Notes under the pieces: model-generated
The model's database searches: none
What the model saw: the letters and a program-made list of their open reading frames with translations, nothing else
What the model was told of the DNA's origin: nothing
IMG/VR virus record: IMGVR_UViG_3300018036_001349
Span: 1-64,000 of that record
Strand: one strand, 5' to 3'
Length of the DNA: 64,000 bases
Source of the DNA: a virus
In this document: positions 9,414 through 16,450 of the stretch, piece by piece
How the letters are laid out: each line of letters begins with the position of its first letter
How positions within the stretch are numbered: the stretch's first letter is position 1
Program-made: the position numbers and the translations under genes

Positions 9414-9997
9414 AATGGACCTCTAGCAGTATTTACCTTCTCTAGAAACTTGTCCATAGACATTATCCTCATATTTTGTATTTTATTAAACCTAGGCACA
9501 AATGCTGATTCTGGGCCTTCTATTCTCCAAAATTGTCTGGTGCTAAAGTCTTCAGTGAGCTTGGTGATTTGATTAATCCAATTACCCGGGTATGTTGGTG
9601 GGTCGAGCTCTTTTTTGTAAAATTTTGTATCAACATAGATATTGTTAACCATACCATTGGTAGTTCCAAAATCCATACCAATCAAGTATATGTCACTATG
9701 TCCATCAATTAACGCCAAACTGGCAGCATTTGGCCCACTGCTAAATCCTTTGTAGTCTTTAGCAAGAAACTGTCCTCCTAAATCCAGAATAGGTTTTCGG
9801 GTGTGGAATCTATGTTTTTTTGCATATCCAGAATTTTGTATTTCTTCAGCGATCGGCCTGTCAGTGGCTACCAAGCAATGAGGTGTGCACTCTTGATACA
9901 ATCGATTGCATCCAAATACTGTACCGATTTCCATCAATCTTTTGGGATTAACTGCTAGTCTACTTCTGCCATTTCCTAATATAAATGCTGCACTCAT
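9410..9997 (-). CDS. Sialyltransferase/DUF115-like protein, 195 aa
   Basis: The N-terminus has FILGNGRSRLAV and FGCNRLY, and then HCLVATDRP. Further on, SSGPNAASLALIDGHSDIYL precedes IGMDFG. This order (GNGxS, then N-x-x-Y, then SGxxA...IYLxGxDF) is that of CMP-sialic acid-dependent GT42 sialyltransferases and the related DUF115/MptE-like fold. A glycan-transfer role on a virion or host surface is inferred. The gene starts directly after an intrinsic terminator and overlaps the following fibre gene by four bases. The family assignment rests on motifs only. Confidence 0.6.
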   Translation of the reverse strand: MSAAFILGNGRSRLAVNPKRLMEIGTVFGCNRLYQECTPHCLVATDRPIAEEIQNSGYAKKHRFHTRKPILDLGGQFLAKDYKGFSSGPNAASLALIDGHSDIYLIGMDFGTTNGMVNNIYVDTKFYKKELDPPTYPGNWINQITKLTEDFSTRQFWRIEGPESAFVPRFNKIQNMRIMSMDKFLEKVNTARGPL

Positions 9998-10030
9998 AAA
10001 AAACCCCCATTGTAGTTATTACAATGAGGG
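9998..10030 (-). terminator. Intrinsic terminator abutting the next start codon
   Basis: On the minus strand CCCTCATTGTA, loop ATAAC, TACAATGGGGG is followed by TTTTTT and then at once by the ATG at 9997. The stem is 11 bp in minus-strand RNA, including one G-U pair that would be a C-A mismatch on the plus strand, so it is built for the minus transcript. The GGGGG of its descending arm is the only purine-rich ribosome-binding candidate for the gene starting at 9997. Confidence 0.85.
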
Positions 10031-10052
10031 TTAGTAAGTTAAAAAATTAATC

Positions 10053-10703
10053 TTAACCGTAGTTTGGATTCTCAATCTGTACTAGATTAATAGTTGTTGT
10101 TGAACCTTCTGCGCCTGATTTTTCGATTGTGTCATCAAGAACGTTAAAGTAGTTAACCAATACTTTTGCGTTAGCAAAGTTGATTGCATACTTGTTGGTC
10201 ATACGCTTAATGCGAACTAGTGTCGAGCCTTCGTCTGCATAAGTTACTGTCATAGTGTCGGCAGTTAGTGCAGCGTCAGCCAAGTCAGATAGCACACAAA
10301 CACCAATTGTGTCAGCAGTACCAGTGCCCGAACCTACACCACTTGCTGTAAATGTAGAACCAACACCTGCATCTTTGCCTGCACCGATTGCTTGCCAGTC
10401 AGTGTTGCCAAGTGCTGTAATAATATACTGGTTATTAACAATAAACGAACCGGCTGTAACACCAGTCGAATCGCCAACGAGGTATTTTGTTGAACCTTTT
10501 TGGCGGATAATATAACCCTCAGCTTCTGCTACTGTGCCAATTTTAACACGACATGTTGTTGTTGGAAACTCTCCACTTGATAGATTTGAATTACCGCCAA
10601 CTTGACCAAAGTATAGCTCGCCTGCTGGTGTACCGTTTCCGTCTGGGTTGTTAAAGCCAGCGTCTCTAGTATCAGAAATTTTAATTTTGAGAGGACGTCC
10701 CAT
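10053..10703 (-). CDS. Virion structural protein following the capsid gene, 216 aa
   Basis: It begins MGRPLKIKISDTRDAGFNNP and has the Gly-rich segment ALGNTDWQAIGAG then GSTFTASGVGSGTGTA, which is widespread in structural proteins of T4-like marine phages. No catalytic motif is seen. It is the next minus-strand gene after major capsid gp23, separated by a strong terminator and a hairpin leader, and it is closed by its own terminator, which suggests an abundant, separately tuned product. A head decoration or tail component is possible; the sequence does not decide which. Confidence 0.7.
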   Translation of the reverse strand: MGRPLKIKISDTRDAGFNNPDGNGTPAGELYFGQVGGNSNLSSGEFPTTTCRVKIGTVAEAEGYIIRQKGSTKYLVGDSTGVTAGSFIVNNQYIITALGNTDWQAIGAGKDAGVGSTFTASGVGSGTGTADTIGVCVLSDLADAALTADTMTVTYADEGSTLVRIKRMTNKYAINFANAKVLVNYFNVLDDTIEKSGAEGSTTTINLVQIENPNYG

Positions 10704-10743
10704 GTTGTTTTCTCCTTGTAGAAGTCCGATGTAGGTTCTAGCC

Positions 10744-10778
10744 TACTACGCGGATGGTGTTCCGCATAAAACGTAGTA
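10744..10778 (-). promoter_or_regulatory. Hairpin in the 5' leader of the 216-aa structural gene
   Basis: An inner stem GCGGA/TCCGC and an outer stem TACTAC/GTAGTA, with a one-sided bulge, form a compound hairpin about 40 bp upstream of the start codon. It may stabilise the mRNA or affect translation; this is inference. Confidence 0.4.
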
Positions 10779-10792
10779 TTACGTTAGAAAAG

Positions 10793-10800
10793 TATTTAGC
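10793..10800 (-). promoter_or_regulatory. Possible late promoter, GCTAAATA
   Basis: The minus strand reads GCTAAATACT, a 6/8 match to TATAAATA, between the gp23 terminator and the hairpin leader of the 216-aa gene. The position is right but the match is imperfect. Confidence 0.35.
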
Positions 10801-10801
10801 C

Positions 10802-10826
10802 AAAAAAACAGCACCCGAAGGTGCTG
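10802..10826 (-). terminator. Capsid gene intrinsic terminator with UUCG tetraloop
   Basis: The minus strand reads CAGCACC TTCG GGTGCTG followed by seven T. This is a 7-bp GC-rich stem closed by a C(UUCG)G tetraloop, 40 bp after the gp23 stop codon. A run of T on the plus-strand side as well could let it act in both directions. Confidence 0.92.
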
Positions 10827-10866
10827 TTTTCTCCTCCCTGCACAGTGCAGGTTGTAATGATAAAGC

Positions 10867-12078
10867 TTATGAGAACGAAAGGTTCTGTACAGCAATTTCA
10901 CCAACATAGTCACCGGCGTTGCCGAAGGACGATGCTGTGTTTGTTAGCTCAATATAGCCATAACGTGTCATAAAGGACACTACTGGCTCAAAGCTGGACG
11001 GATCAAGAACAACGCCCGAACTCATTAGCGGTACGTATGGGCAATAGAACGCTGGTGCGTCTGTTTCACTTGCGCCTTTGTAGCCAACTAGTACTGGAGT
11101 TGTGTCGCCTGCATATGAGTCGCAGAATACACGCATTGTGCCATTCAATGTACCGACAAATTTAGTATTTGTTGGTGCTTCAAATGTGCCTTCTGTTGTG
11201 CGAGCAAATGCACTTGTTGTTGCACTCTGTAGCACTGTAAGTGCAGCAGGGGAAACAACAGCATAGTTGCCTGCGCCACGGCGTGTACGCTGAGCGATCA
11301 AGTTAGCTGTACGGTTGATTAGAACTGCAAGAGCTGCATGCTCGTCACCAACAAATGTTGCTGTACCTGATACTGTGGCTTGGTTGTATGTAAACTCAGT
11401 TGCTGCTAGTGAACGTAGAGAAAGTAGGATCTCTTGGTCGATTTCAGCAGTAATTTCTTGAGCAAGTGCTGCCATGATTTCAGCTTCAACGTCAATGCCG
11501 TGCATGGCTTGTGCGTCTTGTGCTGCTTCAAATGTCCAGCGAGCTTGTAGCTTACGTGTTTTTGCTTCAACAGCTTGCTTGAGGATTTGTACGGAAATCT
11601 GACGACCACCGGAGCCTTCAAGTACTGCTGTGTTTGCACCTTGGTATGTGTTCTGTGCAGCTTGTACAACGCCTGCTGTCACTGTGGACGCAGAGGAGTA
11701 AGCTTGTGCAATTTTGAATGGACTTAGTGCTTCGTCACCAGCGGCTGTACTTGTTGCTGCTGCCGAGTTGTCTGTCATTGCATTTGCATAACGAACACGT
11801 AGTGTGTGAATTTGGCCAACTGGACCAGTCATTGGCTGAACGCCGACTAGTTCGTTAGCAATAACAGTTGGCATAACACGTCTGATAACTGGTAGGATAA
11901 CACGGTTAAGTGTTGCTACGTTACCAGAAGAAGTTGAACCTGCTGTTGCATTCTCTGCCAAGTGCTTACGAGTGTTTTCTAGGATAACACCCATTGTTGA
12001 ACGGCGTGAACCTTGAAGGCCTTCTAGGAGGGCTTCCTTGGTCTCACTCCATCTGTTTTCTAGTAGTTCTTGTGACAT
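10867..12078 (-). CDS. gp23: Major capsid protein gp23
   Basis: It is the T4 gp23-family precursor that forms the capsid hexamers. The N-terminus (LLENRW ... MGVILENTRKHLAEN) matches the gp23 propeptide, and NRVILPVIRRVMPTVIANE with VGVQPMTGPVGQIHTLRVRY is the conserved core. A consensus prohead-protease site L-A-E lies at residues 40-42, giving a predicted mature start at N43. At 403 residues it is shorter than T4 gp23 (521). A GGAG box lies upstream. The order 22-23 and the 3' UUCG terminator match a highly expressed capsid gene. Confidence 0.95.
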   Translation of the reverse strand: MSQELLENRWSETKEALLEGLQGSRRSTMGVILENTRKHLAENATAGSTSSGNVATLNRVILPVIRRVMPTVIANELVGVQPMTGPVGQIHTLRVRYANAMTDNSAAATSTAAGDEALSPFKIAQAYSSASTVTAGVVQAAQNTYQGANTAVLEGSGGRQISVQILKQAVEAKTRKLQARWTFEAAQDAQAMHGIDVEAEIMAALAQEITAEIDQEILLSLRSLAATEFTYNQATVSGTATFVGDEHAALAVLINRTANLIAQRTRRGAGNYAVVSPAALTVLQSATTSAFARTTEGTFEAPTNTKFVGTLNGTMRVFCDSYAGDTTPVLVGYKGASETDAPAFYCPYVPLMSSGVVLDPSSFEPVVSFMTRYGYIELTNTASSFGNAGDYVGEIAVQNLSFS

Positions 12079-12098
12079 TTCTGTCTCCTTTTTCTTTT

Positions 12099-13190
12099 TT
12101 AAAGCCCTGCTAGGCGCTTAAGATCGATAACGTTATTAACGTTGTTTGTTTCGGATCTTTGTTGTTCGGCCTTAACAGTTTTGTTACCAGTAGATTCAAC
12201 AAGTGCTTCAGCTTTTTTAGTTGCTTTAGCTTCACTGAGTACTGCTGGCAAGTACTTCTCAAATGCGTTCTTTAGACGAGATGTTTGAACGTTTTCAAGA
12301 AGATTAATCATTACTTCTCTCTTTTCATCGTTAAGAGGCGAAAGTAGTTCGTCTAATGTAGCTTCTCGCTCATTAGCTTCACGAATGATTTTAATTTCAT
12401 GATTTTTACTCTCAACAAGCTTTGCGGCTTGTTTTTGAGCGTTAACGGCTTCTGCCAACTTAATGTCTTTATCTTCAATAGTAGCTAATAGTTTGCGTAC
12501 TTCTGCATTCTCATTGAGATGAGTAGCACCAAACTCTGTAGCATATGCTTCAAATATACGGCGACCAAAATTGTTCTCACGAGCAATTTTGATATCCTCT
12601 TTAAGTTGACTTAATTCTTGCGTAAGATGAGTAGCAACAGTTGTTGACATCTTTTTAGCAGATTCTTTTACAAATTTACTTTTTAGACTATCAAGTTGTC
12701 CACGTGCTTCGCTGACAAGCTTTACTTTAGTTTCAACTAAGTCTTTCTTGTCTGCTGCGAATTCCTTGATTTCTTCGGCCAAAGCACTTACAATAAAAGA
12801 TTCTAGCTTACCAAAACCTTCTGCTTGTACTTTACGGTCTGTGCGTAGTTCGCGAAGCTCTTCTGAAAGTTTTGATACCATAAAGTTATTAAATTTATTA
12901 GCATTTTCTTTCATTGCTTTTGCGGCTTTTACACGGTCCTCTGCAAGTGCCTTTTTCTCTTCGTTAAGTTGAGCAATTTCTTCTTGCAGGCCTTCTGTTA
13001 CCATTTTATCTAGGGCTTCTACCATCACTGTTTTATCATGATCATAGCGTTGTGCAAACTCCTCACGAAGTTCTGCACGAACTGTTTCTTTGGTCTCATT
13101 CAACTTTGCTGCCCATTGTTCAGCAATAGCATTACGAGTATCCTCATTAACCAGGTCGCTATCTAGTAGTGGTTTAATAGCATCTAACAT
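12099..13190 (-). CDS. gp22: Prohead core scaffolding protein gp22
   Basis: It is a long, charged, coiled-coil protein (363 aa) starting MLDAIKPLLDSDLVNEDTR, with Glu/Lys/Ala heptads through most of its length and ENNFGRRIFEAYATEFGATH in the middle, characteristic of the gp22 family. gp22 is the main scaffold of the T4 prohead and is degraded by gp21 during maturation. It lies between protease gp21 and capsid gp23, as in T4, with GGAGAA just before its ATG. There are few cysteines or aromatics, as expected of a scaffold. Confidence 0.92.
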   Translation of the reverse strand: MLDAIKPLLDSDLVNEDTRNAIAEQWAAKLNETKETVRAELREEFAQRYDHDKTVMVEALDKMVTEGLQEEIAQLNEEKKALAEDRVKAAKAMKENANKFNNFMVSKLSEELRELRTDRKVQAEGFGKLESFIVSALAEEIKEFAADKKDLVETKVKLVSEARGQLDSLKSKFVKESAKKMSTTVATHLTQELSQLKEDIKIARENNFGRRIFEAYATEFGATHLNENAEVRKLLATIEDKDIKLAEAVNAQKQAAKLVESKNHEIKIIREANEREATLDELLSPLNDEKREVMINLLENVQTSRLKNAFEKYLPAVLSEAKATKKAEALVESTGNKTVKAEQQRSETNNVNNVIDLKRLAGL

Positions 13191-13199
13191 GCGATTCTC

Positions 13200-13826
13200 C
13201 TAAATCTTTAGGTCCCTAATCAGACGAGATACTTCGTCTGTTAGGTACTTCTGTACTCTGTCGTTTGACCCTGACTCCCTGGCCATTTCGAGAACTGCAT
13301 GACCATGTTTCATGTTCAAAAGTCCTTCGTAAATAGCTTTAGGGTAAGCATTTGGAGCACTGGGTTGTGCGACTACATCGACAGTAACAATTTCAAAGTC
13401 ACTGACGTGTCCGTTATGTGGATCTACATTACCCGATCCACGACTAGATACTCCCAGTCGCACACCTGACTGAAGCATAGTTTTAACTAGCTCGCCCATT
13501 GGTGTTGGAAGTATTTTTAGTTTTCCGTATCCATTTGGACCGTCCATCCACATACTAGTAATCATGTGACATACACGGTCTAAATTAATCTTAAGGTCAT
13601 CCGGGTGATCAACTTCACCAAGGACGCTATTGCCTTCTTTGATCTGTTCATTAAGAGTTTTAACTGCGTTAGAAATCTCACTCACAGGGTATATTCGCTC
13701 ATTAGCGTTCTTAACACCACCTTGTATGCAGATGCCTTCCATAAAGAGTTCCTTACCGTCTTTCCCTTCAACGAGTTGAATTTGTGCGGTTTCGAAGGTA
13801 AGGTTTTCTCTAAGATAAAGAGCCAT
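13200..13826 (-). CDS. gp21: Prohead core protease gp21
   Basis: A serine protease of the T4 gp21/herpesvirus assemblin-like type that cleaves gp22, gp23 and other head proteins after assembly. The conserved active-site segments are GEVDHPDD (His74) and LGVSSRGSG (Ser at 127 or 128), followed by the DVVAQPSAPNA strand typical of phage prohead proteases. The length (208 aa) is near that of T4 gp21 (212). The ATG has an upstream AAAGGA. It is flanked by the acidic core protein and gp22, and the L-A-E site in gp23 is its probable substrate. Confidence 0.93.
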   Translation of the reverse strand: MALYLRENLTFETAQIQLVEGKDGKELFMEGICIQGGVKNANERIYPVSEISNAVKTLNEQIKEGNSVLGEVDHPDDLKINLDRVCHMITSMWMDGPNGYGKLKILPTPMGELVKTMLQSGVRLGVSSRGSGNVDPHNGHVSDFEIVTVDVVAQPSAPNAYPKAIYEGLLNMKHGHAVLEMARESGSNDRVQKYLTDEVSRLIRDLKI

Positions 13827-13840
13827 ACTTGGTTATCCTT

Positions 13841-14635
13841 TTAGTCAATAACGCTTTTGGTGTTCACACCAGACGCTTGTGCTAGTTGCGGTTTTGGCGC
13901 AGCTTTCATGTCTGGTCTTGTTGTGTTACCTTGGTCTTGTGCTTTTGGAGCAGGGCGACCTTTTTCTGGAGCAGTGTCTGTGTCAACTGGTTTTGCTACA
14001 GCACCTTTTGCGCCACTGTTGGCAGCCACAGTACTATGTGTTTGAGTACCAGCTGGTTCAGTAGTAACAGCTTTAGGAGCAGCAGTTAGGTCAACATTTT
14101 CTTCTAGACCTTCCATTTCCATGTCAACTTCGACTGTTTCGTCGTCCATGTCCATTTCTTCGTGGTCATCTTCAACATCATCAATGTCGTCAGTGTTGTC
14201 GTCGACTTGACCCATGAGTTCTTCAAACTCGGACATAAGTTCGTCTAGTTTGTCTTCTAGACCAACAACACGATCTTCGAGTTCTTCATCGTCGTCATCA
14301 TCTTCAACGTCGACCATCATCATTTCTTCATCATCATCTTCAAAAGTGACGCCTTGTTCTTCGGCTTCAATTTCGTCGATAAGATCGTCAACTTGTGATC
14401 CACCAAGTTCTGACTCTTCAATGGATTCGTCCATTTTGTCATCATACTCGATGTCTTTTTTAACTTCATCACCAGCTTTTTCAGCATGGTCATCTTTTTC
14501 TGCGTCTGATTCTTCAGACATGATGTCTTCATAGATTGTTTTAGATTGCTCTACAACGATCTCATGAAAGAGAGCTTTTGCTTTATCTTCTTCGTCGTTA
14601 ATAACGAATTCGATAAGTTGTTCAAATTTGTTCAT
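13841..14635 (-). CDS. Acidic prohead core protein, gp67-like
   Basis: The start is set at 14635 (MNKFEQLIEFVIN) because GGAGGA lies seven bases upstream; an ATG 42 bases earlier has no such site. The N-terminal helix NDEEDKAKALFHEIV resembles the start of T4 gp67 (short helix, A..LF.E, then I/E-rich). The middle is extremely acidic (runs of Asp, Glu and Met) with a predicted coiled coil, and the C-terminus is a Pro/Ala/Thr/Lys-rich tail. Its place between gp20 and gp21 matches T4 67/68. A prohead core role is inferred from composition and position. Confidence 0.75.
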   Translation of the reverse strand: MNKFEQLIEFVINDEEDKAKALFHEIVVEQSKTIYEDIMSEESDAEKDDHAEKAGDEVKKDIEYDDKMDESIEESELGGSQVDDLIDEIEAEEQGVTFEDDDEEMMMVDVEDDDDDEELEDRVVGLEDKLDELMSEFEELMGQVDDNTDDIDDVEDDHEEMDMDDETVEVDMEMEGLEENVDLTAAPKAVTTEPAGTQTHSTVAANSGAKGAVAKPVDTDTAPEKGRPAPKAQDQGNTTRPDMKAAPKPQLAQASGVNTKSVID

Positions 14636-14763
14636 ATTGGTTCCTCCAAAGTATGGGCTCAGTATAATATTTAACATAGATACTAAAAACTATGCAGTTA
14701 TAGGAGTAAAATGGGTAGAAAACGATAAATTTATTAGACTAAAAGAAAAATTCTAATAAAGTA

Positions 14764-14979
14764 TCACATTTGTGGCGGCGCTGGTGCATATTGTGCTTGC
14801 ACTTTTTTCAGCTCTTCTTTTTTTTCATAATTTCGCATGTCATACATTTTGCGCAATTTTGAAATTTGTTTAAGAGTTAGTTTAGTTTTGCGCAGTTCGC
14901 CGAGTTGCGGTGTAGAATTGTCATCCTCTACATCTTGGTACCCTTCTGGTGCTGCTTCAAAAAATTCAAATAGTTTCAT
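14764..14979 (-). CDS. Small conserved head-cluster protein, 71 aa
   Basis: It begins MKLFEFFEAAPEGYQD and has TKLTLKQISKLRKMYDMRNY, a basic helix, then a Gln/Ala/Pro-rich tail. A protein of this size and pattern lies between gp20 and gp21 in cyanophage T4-like genomes. It may correspond in position to T4 gp68, but similarity cannot be shown here. A prohead assembly role is inferred from synteny. Confidence 0.65.
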   Translation of the reverse strand: MKLFEFFEAAPEGYQDVEDDNSTPQLGELRKTKLTLKQISKLRKMYDMRNYEKKEELKKVQAQYAPAPPQM

Positions 14980-14987
14980 AATAATAT

Positions 14988-16010
14988 TTATCCAAAATCT
15001 ATATTCGGAAGGTCAATACGACCAGCGCCTAGAACTGCCCCTTTTGAGCAGTTTCCTATACAAGTATTGTGACAGGTTTTTATACTATCAAAACTATTTT
15101 TAAGTTTAAATTTATAAAAATCTGACTGTGCAATATCACTTATACTGTGCATATTCAAATTTATATCGTCGAGATTGCCAATTATTTTTCTAAAAAGCCT
15201 GTCAGACATTGTGTTTTTCCAAGTTGTACCAGACGTCATGCAGCACGGCAATACATACCCTTCGTGATTTATGTACATATCTCCATGTTGATTCCAGGAG
15301 CATTGAGGACTTGTAAACGTGTCGGTACTATTTGCTATGTTATGTGACTTGGTAACAAATTTTATACCGTCGGCCATTTCTAAATCATACTGAAACTCTC
15401 CGTCGATATACACAGGCCAAATATTGGTTCCAAAGAAATTTCTATTAGAGTATTGAACTTGAAAGTCTATAAATCCAAGATCTTTTGCTAATTGCCTAGC
15501 TTCTTCGATTTGATGTTGATTGTGTTTGAAAACTATGTATTTCCAAGTTGCATTTCCTCCGGCTGAGATAAAACTTTTTGCATTTTCGATGGTTTTTTCC
15601 CAGTTAGCATTTATTCTATAAATGTGATTTGTATCCTCTAATCCATCTAGTGCAAATACAACATGCACATTCTTATAGGCTGCTATCTCTGAAAACCACT
15701 TTTTATTACGGATACTTCCATTGGTATTAATGTCGACCCTGTCGATGTCTTTAAAAAAGTCAATAAAATTTCCAATTTCAGGATTCATTACTGGATCGCC
15801 ATAATCGCCTTCAAACTTCATATATTTTAAGTTAGGCAAATACTTTAAATCGAAATTTTTTGAAAAATTATCAAAACTTAAATGCCCTGGAGTAAGATTT
15901 TTATCCAAAAACCCATTTTCGTCAAATCTAGGACATTGTGGACAATGCAAGTTGCAAAAACTAGATGACTCGATTGTTAGTTGTTTAATTTTATTTAAAT
16001 CTAAGAACAT
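14988..16010 (-). CDS. Radical SAM/SPASM-type enzyme inserted in the head gene cluster
   Basis: The radical SAM iron-sulfur motif CX3CX2C is at C19, C23 and C26 (FCNLHCPQC), and the glycine-rich SAM-binding strand is KFEGDYGDPV. The C-terminus carries a Cys-rich SPASM-like region (PQCSWN, LPCCMT, CHNTCIGNCSKG) able to hold extra clusters. Such enzymes modify peptides, sugars or nucleotides by radical chemistry; the substrate is unknown. It overlaps the end of the 148-aa gene by ten bases, so the two form a unit placed between portal gp20 and the prohead core genes, where T4 has nothing comparable. Confidence 0.85.
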   Translation of the reverse strand: MFLDLNKIKQLTIESSSFCNLHCPQCPRFDENGFLDKNLTPGHLSFDNFSKNFDLKYLPNLKYMKFEGDYGDPVMNPEIGNFIDFFKDIDRVDINTNGSIRNKKWFSEIAAYKNVHVVFALDGLEDTNHIYRINANWEKTIENAKSFISAGGNATWKYIVFKHNQHQIEEARQLAKDLGFIDFQVQYSNRNFFGTNIWPVYIDGEFQYDLEMADGIKFVTKSHNIANSTDTFTSPQCSWNQHGDMYINHEGYVLPCCMTSGTTWKNTMSDRLFRKIIGNLDDINLNMHSISDIAQSDFYKFKLKNSFDSIKTCHNTCIGNCSKGAVLGAGRIDLPNIDFG

Positions 16011-16447
16011 TTGCTATTAAACCAGTGCCACATAGGCGTATAAAAATCTATACGCACTTCGCCGTTAAGTCCAATAAAACCGTAAAACTCGTCAGTTAAG
16101 GTTGGACCATTTTGATTGTTGTTACTACCCACGTGATAGTAACAGGGATTTCCGTTAACGTATAAATCAGTTACATCAATTTCATCGAGTACAATTTTCT
16201 GCACAATTGCATGAACATTGTAAACAATGTTGCCTTGTTCGTCAACAATTGTGTGTTCTTCAGTTTTCCCCCGCATTACTACCCGAATACATTGGTCAGC
16301 GTGTTCGTCAGTATCTTCATATTCAATGGTATATTGTGTTACACCTTCATTAAATGAATTACTTGCAACAAGTTTATTGTTTTGATATACATCAATGAAG
16401 ATACTTGTAACAGTTTCACTGCACTCAATGTCTAGTGTTGATAACAT
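16001..16447 (-). CDS. Protein of unknown function coupled to the radical SAM gene, 148 aa
   Basis: Not recognised. It begins MLSTLDIECSETVTSIFIDVY, is rich in beta-forming residues and acidic (pattern like a small beta-sandwich), and contains VVMRGKTEEH and VLDEIDVTDLYVNG. Its stop overlaps the start of the radical SAM gene by ten bases, and its start lies three bases after the portal stop. Pairing suggests it is the substrate, a carrier or a partner of the radical SAM enzyme, or simply a carbohydrate-binding-like virion protein. No function can be assigned. Confidence 0.6.
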   Translation of the reverse strand: MLSTLDIECSETVTSIFIDVYQNNKLVASNSFNEGVTQYTIEYEDTDEHADQCIRVVMRGKTEEHTIVDEQGNIVYNVHAIVQKIVLDEIDVTDLYVNGNPCYYHVGSNNNQNGPTLTDEFYGFIGLNGEVRIDFYTPMWHWFNSKCS

Positions 16448-16450
16448 TCG

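Noticed and set aside
14214-14534. Plus-strand poly-serine frame
   Set aside because: It is the antisense of the Asp/Glu-rich gp67-like protein; the Ser codons mirror GAT/GAA-rich DNA.
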